Shown: positions 34,193 through 42,518, counted from the stretch's first letter. The stretch is 48,389 nucleotides of DNA from JAWXBK01 sp040878185 (GCA_040878185.1 JBBDMS010000064.1:1-48389), one strand, 5' to 3'. A program made the numbers and translations. Notes: generated by a model not told the origin, from the sequence alone.

Positions 34193-35556
34193 TCTGGGCT
34201 GCGATCCTGCTGCTGACCGCGATCGTCATCGGGCTGCTGCTGCGCCCGCTCTGGCGCGCATCGCGCGCGGTCTCGCCGCTGCAGCCGGAACTCGCCGTCT
34301 ATCGCGATCAGCTCGCCGAGCTCGATGCCGATCTCGCGCGCGGTGCCATCGACGCCGAATCCGCGCGAACGGCGCAGCTCGAGATCGAACGGCGCCTGCT
34401 CGCACTGCCAGAGGCCGAATCCTGGCGCGAACAATCGCCGGCGCAGCGCCGGCGCTTTGCGATCGTGCTCGGCATCGTTGCGATCGCGCTCGCGATCGGC
34501 GTCTATCTCGAGCTCGGCCGTCCGGACCTCAGCGATCAGCCGCTCGCCGCGCGCGATCTGCCGCCGGCCGAAGGCGAGGTGGTGCCGCCCGCACTCGATC
34601 CCGAGCGCGTCGCGACCATCGAAAGCGAAATCGATGCGCTCGAAGGCTCGCTCGACGAAAATCCCTCGCAGCGCGATGTCTGGGCGGCGCTCGGTCATCG
34701 TCTGCTCGAACTCAGTCGCCTCGAAGCGGCGGTCGATGCGCTCGAACAGGCGATCGCGCAGGGCGCCGACGACCGGCTGACGCAATCGCGCTACGGTGTC
34801 GCGCTCACATTGCTCGATGGCGGGCGTGTCCCGCCCGCGGCGGAGACGGCATTTCGCCGCGCGCTCGCAGCCGACCCCGGCGACATTCCGGCCTCCTACT
34901 GGCTCGCAATCCGCGAATTGCAGCTCGGCCGTGCCGATGCGGCCCTGAAGGCGTTGATCGCACTCGAAGCGCGTCTTCCCGCCGATGCGCCACAGCGCGC
35001 GTCGCTCGCCGCGATCATCGGCGACATTGCACAGAATCTCGGGCTCGATCCAGCGACAGTGCGCGAGACGCTCTCCGATCTCCCCGCGATACCGGACGGC
35101 GATGACCAGGCGGCATTCATTCTCTCGATGGTCGAAGGTCTAGCCGCGCGACTCGAAGAACAGCCCGACGATCTCGAAGGCTGGCGCCGTCTCGCTCATT
35201 CCTGGTCGGTCCTCGGCGAGTGGGACAAATCGGCCGCCGCTTACGCGCGCGCCGCCGCCCTCGCGCCCGACGATGGCGAGCTGCAGCTCGACTACGCGCT
35301 CGCCATTCTTGCAACCGTGCCCGATAGCGACGAAGGGCCGCTGCCCGAATCGATTGCCGAACCGCTCGCGCGCGTGCTGACTCTGCGCCCCGACGATCCG
35401 ACCGGTCTCTATCTCTCGGGTCTCGAACGTGCCCGCGCCGGCGACAAAGAGGCGGCGCGCCGCCATTGGGAGCGGTTGCTCGCACTGCTACCAGCGGATG
35501 CGCCGCAGCGGGCCAAGATCGAGGCCGAACTGGCGGCGCTCGACGGCGGCGACTGA
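34189..35556 (+). CDS. ccmI: Cytochrome c maturation chaperone CcmI (TPR protein)
   Basis: 455 residues. The N-terminal part has two membrane helices (AAILLLTAIVIGLLL and FAIVLGIVAIALAIGVYL) flanking a cytoplasmic coiled segment with YRDQLAELDADLARG. The periplasmic remainder is built of tetratricopeptide-like helix pairs, such as DVWAALGHRLLELSRLEAAVDALEQAI and GWRRLAHSWSVLGEWDKSAAAYARA. CcmI binds apocytochrome C-termini and delivers them to CcmFH. Last gene of the ccm operon. Confidence 0.94.
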   Translation: MIWAAILLLTAIVIGLLLRPLWRASRAVSPLQPELAVYRDQLAELDADLARGAIDAESARTAQLEIERRLLALPEAESWREQSPAQRRRFAIVLGIVAIALAIGVYLELGRPDLSDQPLAARDLPPAEGEVVPPALDPERVATIESEIDALEGSLDENPSQRDVWAALGHRLLELSRLEAAVDALEQAIAQGADDRLTQSRYGVALTLLDGGRVPPAAETAFRRALAADPGDIPASYWLAIRELQLGRADAALKALIALEARLPADAPQRASLAAIIGDIAQNLGLDPATVRETLSDLPAIPDGDDQAAFILSMVEGLAARLEEQPDDLEGWRRLAHSWSVLGEWDKSAAAYARAAALAPDDGELQLDYALAILATVPDSDEGPLPESIAEPLARVLTLRPDDPTGLYLSGLERARAGDKEAARRHWERLLALLPADAPQRAKIEAELAALDGGD

Positions 35557-35590
35557 CCGGCGGCGCGGCTGCGTGTCGCGCCGTGCTCGC

Positions 35591-35609
35591 AACCATTTGT
35601 GAACCATTT
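35591..35609 (+). repeat. Direct repeat AACCATTT, one helical turn apart
   Basis: Two identical 8-base copies (35591-35598 and 35602-35609) with 11-base spacing lie just upstream of a possible promoter of the amino acid importer operon. Same-face spacing suits a tandem-binding activator; inference only. Confidence 0.4.
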
Positions 35610-35614
35610 TGGGG

Positions 35615-35644
35615 TTGGCAAGTCCCCGGCTTCCCGCCTACGCT
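35615..35644 (+). promoter_or_regulatory. Possible sigma-70-type promoter of the amino acid ABC operon
   Basis: TTGGCA, an 18-base spacer and TACGCT lie about 40 bases before the ATPase start. The -35 hexamer is good, the -10 hexamer weak. Confidence 0.3.
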
Positions 35645-35684
35645 CGACGCAGCACAGGGAGTGCTGAACGATCGGAGAGGTCGA

Positions 35685-36458
35685 ATGGGTGATTCAACAC
35701 CCGCCCTCGTCGTCGATGATTTGCACAAGCGCTTCGGCGATCTCGAAGTTCTGAAGGGCGTTTCGGTAACGGCACAAGTCGGCGATGTCATCGCAATGAT
35801 CGGCGCCAGCGGCTCCGGGAAGAGCACGCTGCTGCGTTGCATCAACCTGCTCGAGACGCCGGATTCCGGAAGGGTCTCCGTCTCGGGCGAACTGATCCGC
35901 ATGAAGCCGACACGCAACGGCCATGCCGTTCCCGAAGACCAGAAACAGGTCGACCGCATCCGCACCCGACTCGGCATGGTGTTCCAGAGCTTCAATCTCT
36001 GGTCGCACATGACCGTCCTCGAAAATGTCATGGAGGCGCCGGTCCATGTGCTGAAAAAGCCCAAGGCCGAGGCGACCGAATATGCGCGCCACCTGCTCGC
36101 CAAGGTCGGCATCGGCGACAAGCTCGACTATTACCCGGCGCATTTGTCCGGCGGCCAGCAGCAGCGCGCGGCGATCGCGCGCGCGCTTGCGATGGATCCC
36201 GATGTCATGCTGTTCGACGAGCCGACATCGGCTCTCGATCCTGAGCTCGTCGGCGAAGTGCTGCGCGTCATGCGGCAACTCGCCGAAGAGGGGCGCACGA
36301 TGGTGGTCGTGACGCACGAGATGGGCTTCGCGAAGGAGGTCGCGAACGACGTGATTTTCCTCCATGCCGGGCGGATCGAGGAGCAGGGCCCGCCCGCGCA
36401 AGTCTTCGGCAATCCGAAGTCCGAACGTTGCCGGCAGTTTCTCGCCAGCAATTACTGA
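35685..36458 (+). CDS. Polar amino acid ABC transporter ATPase (HisP/GlnQ type)
   Basis: 257 residues from an ATG with GGAGAGG four bases ahead; the frame to the left is open but codes no domain. Walker A GASGSGKSTLLRCINLLE near 41-58, signature LSGGQQQRAAIARAL, Walker B VMLFDEPTSALDPE and the late VVVTHEMGFAKEVA are all classical. The insertion PTRNGHAVPEDQKQVDRIR after strand 3 is typical of the HisP/ArgT-system ATPases. It powers the importer made by the next three genes, probably for basic amino acids. Confidence 0.95.
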   Translation: MGDSTPALVVDDLHKRFGDLEVLKGVSVTAQVGDVIAMIGASGSGKSTLLRCINLLETPDSGRVSVSGELIRMKPTRNGHAVPEDQKQVDRIRTRLGMVFQSFNLWSHMTVLENVMEAPVHVLKKPKAEATEYARHLLAKVGIGDKLDYYPAHLSGGQQQRAAIARALAMDPDVMLFDEPTSALDPELVGEVLRVMRQLAEEGRTMVVVTHEMGFAKEVANDVIFLHAGRIEEQGPPAQVFGNPKSERCRQFLASNY

Positions 36459-36490
36459 TCCGTTAGCAACCCCACAGGGAGAACCACAAT

Positions 36491-37285
36491 ATGAAGAAAC
36501 TCCTCACACTGGCGGTCGCGGCCTTCGCCTTCGCGGCGATTTCGACCGCCGCAGATGCGGAAATGCAGAAAGTCCGCATCGGTACCGAGGGTGCCTATCC
36601 GCCGTTCAACTCGATCGATGAGAACGGTGTCCTGGTCGGCTTCGACATCGATATCGCGAATGCGCTCTGCGTCGCGGCAAACTTCGAATGCGAGTTTGTC
36701 GTGCAGGATTGGGACGGCATCATCGACGGCCTGACCACCAACAAGTACGACGCGATCATCGCCTCGATGTCGATCACCGAGAAGCGCATGGAAGTCGTGG
36801 ACTTCACCGAGAAATATTACAACACGCCGGCGAAGTTCATCGCCAACAAGGGCACGGACCTCGACTTCACCGAAGGCACCGGGCTTGAAGGCGCGAAGGT
36901 CGGCGTGCAGGGCGCGACGATTCACGAAGACTTCGTGCGTATGACCTGGCCGGGTGCCGAGGTCGTCACCTATGCGACCCAGGACGAAGCGAATGCCGAT
37001 CTGATCTCGGGCCGCGTCGATCTGGTGATGGCGGACTCGGTTGCGCTCGATTTCGGCTTCCTGCAGACCGACGCCGGCGCCTGCTGCGAGTTCGTCGGCG
37101 CCGACTACAACGATCCTAAGATCCATGGCGAAGGGGCCGGTATTGCCATTCGCAAGGGCGAGGAAGATCTGCGCGTTGCTCTCGATGCTGCCTTGGCGCA
37201 GATCCTGAGCGACGGGACCTACAAGGAAATCAACGACCATTACTTCAACTACAACGTCTACGGCGAAGATCTGCCGGCGATGTAA
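36491..37285 (+). CDS. Amino acid ABC transporter substrate-binding protein (lysine/arginine/ornithine-like)
   Basis: 264 residues with signal LLTLAVAAFAFAAISTAADA. The mature protein starts VRIGTEGAYPPFNSID and contains GFDIDIANALC, WDGIIDGLTTNKYDAIIASMSIT and KVGVQGATIHEDF, the family 3 binding-protein signatures. Two cysteine pairs (residues ~57 and ~65, then AGACCEFVG) may form disulfides. YPPFN with DIASMSIT-like sequence fits ligands bearing an alpha-amino acid group; the position in a HisPQM-type operon favours basic amino acids or opines. GGGAGA precedes the ATG. Confidence 0.92.
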   Translation: MKKLLTLAVAAFAFAAISTAADAEMQKVRIGTEGAYPPFNSIDENGVLVGFDIDIANALCVAANFECEFVVQDWDGIIDGLTTNKYDAIIASMSITEKRMEVVDFTEKYYNTPAKFIANKGTDLDFTEGTGLEGAKVGVQGATIHEDFVRMTWPGAEVVTYATQDEANADLISGRVDLVMADSVALDFGFLQTDAGACCEFVGADYNDPKIHGEGAGIAIRKGEEDLRVALDAALAQILSDGTYKEINDHYFNYNVYGEDLPAM

Positions 37286-37299
37286 TTTCGTGTTTCGGT

Positions 37300-37330
37300 G
37301 CCGCCGTCGCCTCCGAAGGGAGACGGCGGC
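37300..37330 (+). promoter_or_regulatory. Strong stem-loop between binding-protein and permease genes
   Basis: Nine perfect pairs (GCCGCCGTC and GACGGCGGC) with a further inner CTCC/GGAG pairing. No U-run follows. As after the first importer's binding-protein gene (1795-1828), it probably protects the upstream message and reduces permease expression. It also argues against starting the next gene at the GTG at 37298. Confidence 0.55.
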
Positions 37331-37366
37331 GGCGCTTCGTTTCCTCTGCCCCGACAGCGGCGAGAT

Positions 37367-38101
37367 ATGGACGAAATCACCTTCTGCAAACTCTACGGAA
37401 ACATTCCGCTACCGCAGCTTCAGGGCTATGGCTGGGTGTTCTGCGAAGGTCTGACGACGACGCTGATCGTCGGCGTTTCCTGCATTCCATTCGTAATCCT
37501 GATGGGCCTGCTCGGTGCCTGGGGCAAGCTCTCGGGCAACCGGGTCGCGCGCACCGTCGCCGGTGCCTATACGACCGTCGTGCGCGGGGTACCCGAGCTG
37601 GTCCTGATCCTGCTCACCTATTACGGCATCACGCTCGCCCTGCAGAAGACGCTGACCGCGATCATGGGCGAGCAGGTGCTCATCGACATCGACCGGTTCA
37701 CCGCCGGCACGATCACGCTCGGCCTGATCTACGGCGCGTTTGCAACCGAAGTATTCCGTGGCGCCTATCTCGCGGTCGATCGCGGCCAGATCGAGGCCGC
37801 CAAGGCTTACGGCATGAACCGCCAGGTCGCCTTCATTCGTGTCGTGATGCCACAGATGCTGCGCTTCGCGCTACCGGGGCTTGGCAATGTCTGGCTGGTT
37901 CTGATCAAGGCGACGGCGCTGATGTCGGTCATCCAGTTGCCCGAGCTGATGCGCATGACCGATATCGCCGCGCGTGCTGTCCGCATGCCGTTCACCTTCT
38001 ATTTTGCCGCGTCGCTCCTCTATCTGACGATCACCATCGTCTCGATCTGGCTGCTCCATCGCGGCGAACGCTGGGCGAGCCGCGGCGTCAGGAGGGCCTG
38101 A
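37367..38101 (+). CDS. Polar amino acid ABC transporter permease (HisQ type)
   Basis: 244 residues from the ATG at 37367. About five helices; the first segment GYGWVFCEGLTTTLIVGVSC is the classic 'G...TL' entry of HisM/HisQ-type permeases. The coupling loop is IEAAKAYGMNRQVAFIRV followed by VMPQMLRFALPGLGN. It pairs with the next permease, three bases downstream, to form the importer pore. Confidence 0.93.
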   Translation: MDEITFCKLYGNIPLPQLQGYGWVFCEGLTTTLIVGVSCIPFVILMGLLGAWGKLSGNRVARTVAGAYTTVVRGVPELVLILLTYYGITLALQKTLTAIMGEQVLIDIDRFTAGTITLGLIYGAFATEVFRGAYLAVDRGQIEAAKAYGMNRQVAFIRVVMPQMLRFALPGLGNVWLVLIKATALMSVIQLPELMRMTDIAARAVRMPFTFYFAASLLYLTITIVSIWLLHRGERWASRGVRRA

Positions 38102-38104
38102 AGC

Positions 38105-38866
38105 TTGGGCGGCATCACGGTCATCTACGAGAATCTGGACAAATTCGCGTACGGTCTTCTCCTCACGATGGAACTGACGCTGATTTCGAGCCTGATCGGT
38201 CTGCTACTCGCCGTACCGGTGGCGCTCGGCCGGTTGTCGCACAATCCGCTGATCAAATGGCCGGTCTTCGGCTACATGTTCTATTTCCGCGGCACGCCGC
38301 TTCTCGTGCAGCTTTTTCTCATTTATTACGGCAGCGGGCAGTTCGTCCCGCAGTTGAAGGCGCTCGGGCTCTGGGACGGCATGTTCCGCGAAGCCTATTT
38401 TTGCGCTTTATTGACGCTGACCCTCAACACGGCGGCCTACACGGCTGAGATCCTGCGCGGCGCCATTCTCGGCGTGCCGCATGGCGAGGTCGAGGCGGCG
38501 CGCGCCGTCGGCATGTCGCGGTTCCTGATGCTGCGACGTGTCATCCTGCCGCGCGCCTTCCGCATCGCGCTGCCGGCCTACACCAACGAGTTCGTATTCC
38601 TGTTCCAGGCGACATCGCTGGTCAGCGTCATCACCTTGCTCGACCTTGCCGGCGTTGCGCGCGACCTCATTTCGGAAACCTTCCGCTCGATGACGATCTG
38701 GATCTTCACCGGCGCGGTCTATTGTGCGATCTCATATTTCTTCTTCTTCGTATTCAAGCGGATCGAGTGGCGCTGGTCCGGCCACCTCCGCGCGCGGCCC
38801 GGTATGGTCGTTGCCAAGGTGAAGGGCGCCGCCCCCGACGAAACGCCGGTCGTCGTCACGCGTTGA
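38105..38866 (+). CDS. Polar amino acid ABC transporter permease (HisM type)
   Basis: 253 residues from a TTG immediately after the HisQ-type gene (AGGAGGGC precedes it). Helices include YGLLLTMELTLISSLIGLLLAVPVAL; RGTPLLVQLFLIYYGSGQF is the HisM-type loop, and VEAARAVGMSRFLMLRRV with ILPRAFRIALPAYTNE is the ATPase-coupling loop. The length includes a ~25-residue C-terminal tail after the last helix. Function: second pore subunit of the importer. Confidence 0.93.
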   Translation: MGGITVIYENLDKFAYGLLLTMELTLISSLIGLLLAVPVALGRLSHNPLIKWPVFGYMFYFRGTPLLVQLFLIYYGSGQFVPQLKALGLWDGMFREAYFCALLTLTLNTAAYTAEILRGAILGVPHGEVEAARAVGMSRFLMLRRVILPRAFRIALPAYTNEFVFLFQATSLVSVITLLDLAGVARDLISETFRSMTIWIFTGAVYCAISYFFFFVFKRIEWRWSGHLRARPGMVVAKVKGAAPDETPVVVTR

Positions 38867-38876
38867 GCCTCGGGCT

Positions 38877-38890
38877 GCGCGGCGCCGCGC
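38877..38890. promoter_or_regulatory. Perfect GC palindrome after the HisM-type gene
   Basis: GCGCGGCGCCGCGC lies 10 bases after the stop codon. It could fold as a terminator-like hairpin but has no loop room or U-tract, so its role is unclear. Confidence 0.25.
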
Positions 38891-39018
38891 GATCGGCCAG
38901 CCGGATCGACATGCATCACCGTTCGAGTTTTTGGCGCCCCCCCCGCGTCGACCCGTTCGCGCGAACCTGATAGTCTCCGCGCAACCCTGCCAATCAACGA
39001 GAGATCGCGAGAGAATCC

Positions 39019-40449
39019 ATGTCCAATCATCTGAAATTCTACATCGACGGCGCCTGGGTCGATCCGGCAAAGCCGGCCACGCTCGACGTCATCAATCCGG
39101 CGACGGAAGAAGCCTATACGAAAATTTCGGTCGGCTCGGCGGCCGACGTCGATCGCGCGGTCAAGGCGGCGCGGGCGGCCTTTCCATCCTTCTCGCAGAC
39201 CGGCAAGAAAGAGCGCCTCGCGCTGCTGCGCCGGATTCTCGAGATCTATTTCAAGCGCAAGGAAGATGTGGCGCGCGCCATCTCCGACGAGATGGGCGCG
39301 CCGATGGGTCTCGCGCGTAACGCGCAGGCCGCGGTCGGCCTCGGCCATCTTAAGGCGACGATCGAGGCGCTGGAAAAATTCGAGTTCGAGGAACAGCGCG
39401 GAACGACCCGCGTCGTGCGCGAGGCGATCGGCGTGGTCGGGCTGATCACGCCATGGAACTGGCCGCTCAACCAGATCGTCTCCAAGGTCGCGCCGGCGAT
39501 TGCCGCCGGCTGCACCATGATCCTGAAGCCGAGCGAGATTGCGCCGATCAGCGCCATCGTCTTCTCCGAGATCGTGCACGAAGCCGGCCTGCCGGCGGGC
39601 GTCTACAACATGATCAACGGCGACGGCCCGTCGGTCGGGCAGGTGATCGCCGGCCATCCGGGCGTCGATATGGTGTCGTTCACCGGATCGACGCGGGCGG
39701 GCGTGATCGTCGCCAAGACGGCAGCCGACACGGTGAAGCGGGTGGCGCAGGAGCTCGGCGGCAAATCGCCGAACATCATTCTGGCCGATGCCGATTTCGA
39801 AACCGCCGTGCGCAAGGGCGTGCAGGATTGTTTTGGCAATAGCGGCCAGTCCTGCAATGCGCCGACACGCATGCTGGTGCCGCGACCGCGCCACGACGAG
39901 GCGCTGAGCGTCGCGAAGAAAGCCGCCGAAGCGCACAAGGTCGGCGATCCGAAGGCGGATGGCACGGTTCTCGGACCCGTGGTCAGCGAGATCCAGTTCA
40001 ACAAGATCCAGCGGCTGATCGAAGAAGGCATCAAGGAAGGCGCAGAGCTCGTCACCGGCGGCACCGGCCGTCCCGAGGGGCTGAACCGCGGTTATTATGT
40101 GCGGCCCACCGTGTTCGGCAATGTCCGCAACGACATGACGATCGCGCGCGAAGAGATTTTCGGGCCGGTTCTCGCCATCATGCCCTATGACAGCGAAGAG
40201 CAGGCGATCGAGATCGCCAACGATACCGATTACGGTCTCTCCGCCTGCGTACAGTCGAAGGATGCGGCACACGCGCGGAAAGTCGCCCGCCAGCTTCGCG
40301 CCGGTCAGGTGAAGATCAACTACCCGGGCTGGGATGGGTTTGCGCCGTTCGGCGGCTACAAGCAATCGGGCAACGGTCGCGAATATGCCGATTTCGGCAT
40401 TCACGATTTTCTCGAGACGAAGGGCGTCGTCGGCTACGGCGCCGAGTAA
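39019..40449 (+). CDS. NAD(P)-dependent aldehyde dehydrogenase
   Basis: 476 residues, cytosolic. The cofactor-binding region shows TPWNWPLNQIVSKVAPAIAAGCTMILKPSE and VSFTGSTRAG; the general base Glu is in AQELGGKSPNI and the nucleophile Cys in FGNSGQSCNAPTR. EEIFGPVL and NDTDYGLSA are conserved. Substrate cannot be read. Located 152 bases after the amino acid importer on the same strand, it could oxidise an aldehyde from amino acid or amine breakdown (for example a guanidino- or amino-aldehyde), but it has its own spacing and ribosome site (GAGAGAA) and may be independent. Confidence 0.93.
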   Translation: MSNHLKFYIDGAWVDPAKPATLDVINPATEEAYTKISVGSAADVDRAVKAARAAFPSFSQTGKKERLALLRRILEIYFKRKEDVARAISDEMGAPMGLARNAQAAVGLGHLKATIEALEKFEFEEQRGTTRVVREAIGVVGLITPWNWPLNQIVSKVAPAIAAGCTMILKPSEIAPISAIVFSEIVHEAGLPAGVYNMINGDGPSVGQVIAGHPGVDMVSFTGSTRAGVIVAKTAADTVKRVAQELGGKSPNIILADADFETAVRKGVQDCFGNSGQSCNAPTRMLVPRPRHDEALSVAKKAAEAHKVGDPKADGTVLGPVVSEIQFNKIQRLIEEGIKEGAELVTGGTGRPEGLNRGYYVRPTVFGNVRNDMTIAREEIFGPVLAIMPYDSEEQAIEIANDTDYGLSACVQSKDAAHARKVARQLRAGQVKINYPGWDGFAPFGGYKQSGNGREYADFGIHDFLETKGVVGYGAE

Positions 40450-40752
40450 CGCCGACTTCGTAGCCGCGCCCGCGTGGGCACGGACATTTGCGCCATGTAG
40501 CTGGTCCCGATCGGACCAGCCATACGCATTTTTTATCAATGTCCAGCGCCCGTCCTCGCGGAGTTCCCCTAAAAAAACCTAAGGTCCAACCCGATGTTCC
40601 TGTTTAGTCTTTAAAAAATTGATCTGGCGCAACGACCGTTTGGGCAAAATGAGGTGTTTTATCGGAGGCTCGAATTTTAATCTCGATGGCGGGGGCTCGC
40701 GCAGGCCCACGCCGGCCGAGTGCTCAGGGTGTCTTGAGTCCGAGGGGGAACA
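40450..40752. other. Regulatory gap before the FNR-class gene
   Basis: 303 bases without a supported gene. It is AT-richer than its surroundings around 40575-40680 and carries a FixK/FNR-like box at 40619. Runs of A (40573-40579 and 40613-40618) may add curvature. Small frames here lack ribosome sites and family similarity. Confidence 0.7.
40619..40632. promoter_or_regulatory. FNR/FixK-type box
   Basis: TTGATCTGGCGCAA matches the FixK2-type consensus TTG(A/C)-N6-(T/G)CAA exactly and the FNR consensus TTGAT-N4-ATCAA with two mismatches. It lies about 120 bases before an FNR-class gene whose recognition helix has the E..SR pattern that reads TTGA, so autoregulation or control by another FNR-family protein is likely. 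Confidence 0.5.
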
Positions 40753-41547
40753 TTGGAAATCAGGGAAAAAATACAGGCCAGTGGCACCCCATTCCTTCGC
40801 CGAATGGACCGACGCATTCGTCTACTGGAACCGGAACAGCGAGCCTTCGCTGCCCTCGAGCTGAAATCCGAATCCTTCCCCAAGGGAACCGACCTCGTGC
40901 GACCGCACGAGGAGCATGGCCTGCCTTTCATCCTGAAGGGCGGCTATGTGCTCGTTTCCCGGACCAGTGCTCTCGGGCACCGGATGAACATCGATATCCT
41001 GATCCCTGGCGATATCGGGAATGTGCAGGCCATCATATTGCTCCGGGCCGACTCGACCTACACCGCGCTAAACGATGTCGTCATCTCGCCCATTCCGCTC
41101 GAGGTTTATCGCGATCTGATGCAGACCCATCCTCAGTCCTCGGCGGCGCTTTTGTGGACGGGCGCCGTCAGCCGGTCACTGATGGCGGAACGGCTGTACA
41201 GCGTCGGCCGGCGAAATGGTTATCAACGGATCGGACATTTTCTGCTCGAACTGCTGACGCGCCTGGAGGAAGTCGGCTTGACCGATGGCGGCTCCTTCCG
41301 CGCACCGCTCACACTGGCTGTTCTTGGCGATCTTCTCGGTCTCACACCCGAGCATGTCAGTCGTATTGTGTCACGCCTCCGGCGCGACGGGTTCATTACG
41401 ACGAAGCGCGATATCTGGACCGTCATCGATCGTCCCGGCCTGGAGAAGGTATGCGATTTCGATCCCTCCTATCTGCACGCGGCCGATCGGGAAGTCGAAA
41501 ACGCCGACGCGCATGAGGTACGGCGCCCGAGTGCATCCCCGCGTTAG
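40753..41547 (+). CDS. Crp/Fnr-family transcriptional regulator without an iron-sulfur motif
   Basis: 264 residues from a TTG with GAGGGGG five bases ahead. An N-terminal cyclic-nucleotide-binding-like beta barrel (FPKGTDLVRPHEEHGLPFILKGGYVLV, then DILIPGDIGNVQAI) joins a dimer helix and an HTH: LAVLGDLLGLTPEHVSRIVSRLRRDG. The recognition helix EHVSR agrees with FNR/FixK DNA specificity. It lacks the N-terminal Cys cluster of oxygen-sensing FNR, so it resembles FixK or a redox/nitrogen-oxide or unligated member. The signal is unknown; the upstream box suggests autoregulation. Confidence 0.9.
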   Translation: MEIREKIQASGTPFLRRMDRRIRLLEPEQRAFAALELKSESFPKGTDLVRPHEEHGLPFILKGGYVLVSRTSALGHRMNIDILIPGDIGNVQAIILLRADSTYTALNDVVISPIPLEVYRDLMQTHPQSSAALLWTGAVSRSLMAERLYSVGRRNGYQRIGHFLLELLTRLEEVGLTDGGSFRAPLTLAVLGDLLGLTPEHVSRIVSRLRRDGFITTKRDIWTVIDRPGLEKVCDFDPSYLHAADREVENADAHEVRRPSASPR

Positions 41548-41698
41548 TGAGGATTCCCGAAGGTCGGCGCGTCTTCCACCATCGATCGTCAGAACGCACT
41601 GACCTCCCGGTCCTGTCCCGGATATTTCCGGATGGCAGGATTGCTTCGACAGGCCAATGAGGAATGGTTCGCGCAGACGCGTAACGCAACATGGGTGT

Positions 41699-41724
41699 GG
41701 AACGAAGCCCTGCAATTGACTGTT
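41699..41724 (+). promoter_or_regulatory. EcfG-type (general stress response) promoter candidate
   Basis: GGAAC, a 17-base spacer and TGTT match the alphaproteobacterial sigma-EcfG consensus GGAAC-N16/17-CGTT with one substitution. It lies about 54 bases before the ATG of a small hydrophilic gene, the correct distance and orientation. Small Gly/Gln-rich proteins are common in this regulon. Confidence 0.5.
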
Positions 41725-41777
41725 CTGAAGCTGAGCGAAGATCGCATGGTGCGATTATGCGTTTCAGGAGATCGACG

Positions 41778-42011
41778 ATGAACAAGCCTCAGAAAAAAAA
41801 TCGGAGCAGCGGGCAGGGCCAGCAGGGCGGACAGCCGAACCGGCCGGGCCAAGACGGTCGTGAAGACCAGCAGCGCGATCGGCCCGGTCGGGCCGGGCAG
41901 CAGGGTGGTGACATCAGCGAAGTCGGCCGCAACCCCGGCAACAAGGGCCGGGGTCAGGACAAGCCCGAGGAGGAACAGCGTCGCCACCCGGAAGAACAGC
42001 CCCAGCGCTAG
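41778..42011 (+). CDS. Small hydrophilic Gly/Gln/Arg/Pro-rich protein
   Basis: 77 residues; Shine-Dalgarno AGGAG nine bases before the ATG. Composition is dominated by Gly, Gln, Arg, Pro and Asp/Glu, with repeats such as GQGQQGGQPNRPGQ and GRAGQQGGDISEVGRNPGNKGRGQ and almost no hydrophobic residue, so it should be disordered. No family was recognised. Its candidate EcfG promoter and composition resemble stress-induced hydrophilins, which is inference. The frame is open further left, but the ribosome site supports this start. Confidence 0.65.
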   Translation: MNKPQKKNRSSGQGQQGGQPNRPGQDGREDQQRDRPGRAGQQGGDISEVGRNPGNKGRGQDKPEEEQRRHPEEQPQR

Positions 42012-42032
42012 TATTTCCGGAATAGCCCCCCG

Positions 42033-42364
42033 CTGCGCCGCGTCGTCGTGCGTCAGCCGCACGAACCGGGTTACCGGGTGCTCGAAGCGGACAACGCGCC
42101 GACCGCGCGTGCGATGCTCGACAGGGAGAACGTCGAAATGCTGTTCACCGACGTGGTCATGTCGGCATGAACAATATCGATCTCGCGCACCGGGCCAGGC
42201 CGAAGCAGCCGCAGATCAAACTGCTCGTCATGTCCGGATTTCCTGATGCGAAGTTCAACGGCAACGGCGGCCTGTCCACGCTTTGGCAGCTCCTCAGCAA
42301 GCCGTACCGAAAAGAAGATCTCGCTCGCGCCCTCCGCGAGGTTCCGGGCGACAGCCGCGCATGA
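42033..42364 (+). pseudogene. Truncated, frameshifted response-regulator receiver domain
   Basis: Two frames together read as the receiver domain found at the C-terminus of hybrid histidine kinases. The first has LRRVVVRQPHEPGYRVLEADNA and MLFTDVVM (phospho-acceptor Asp in FTDVVM), ending at a TGA at 42169. The second starts at ATG 42167 with MNNIDLAHRARPKQPQIKLLVMSGFPDA and ends LLSKPYRKEDLARALREVPG (conserved KP). A single missing G in TCGGCATG (expected TCGGGCATG) explains the shift from VVMSG to GMNN. The start of the receiver (the acidic pocket) and any kinase part are absent. I infer a decaying remnant; a sequencing deletion could fix only the frameshift. Confidence 0.7.
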
Positions 42365-42442
42365 CGTTCAACGCGCGCGATCGCGCGGCGGTGGCGCGTG
42401 TTCGTTCTGTCAAACGGCGGGGATGAGATTCCGGGGAAGGCT

Positions 42443-42518
42443 TGGTGGAGCTGAGGGGAATCGAACCCCTGACCTCCTCATTGCGAACGAGGCGCTCTCC
42501 CATCTGAGCTACAGCCCC
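42443..42518 (-). tRNA. tRNA-Ala (anticodon CGC)
   Basis: On the minus strand the 76-base gene starts GGGGCTGTAGCTCAG and ends with an encoded CCA. The acceptor stem pairs GGGGCTG with CAGCTCC and contains the G3-U70 wobble pair that identifies alanine tRNAs. The anticodon arm is CCTCG-TTCGCAA-TGAGG, giving anticodon CGC for GCG codons, apt for high-G+C DNA. The T arm GGTTCGATTCC is normal. No integrase or duplicated 3' end was seen beside it. Confidence 0.97.

Noticed and set aside
40753..41547. Oxygen-sensing FNR proper
   Set aside because: The N-terminal cysteine cluster needed for the 4Fe-4S centre is absent, so only the FNR-class DNA-binding part is supported.
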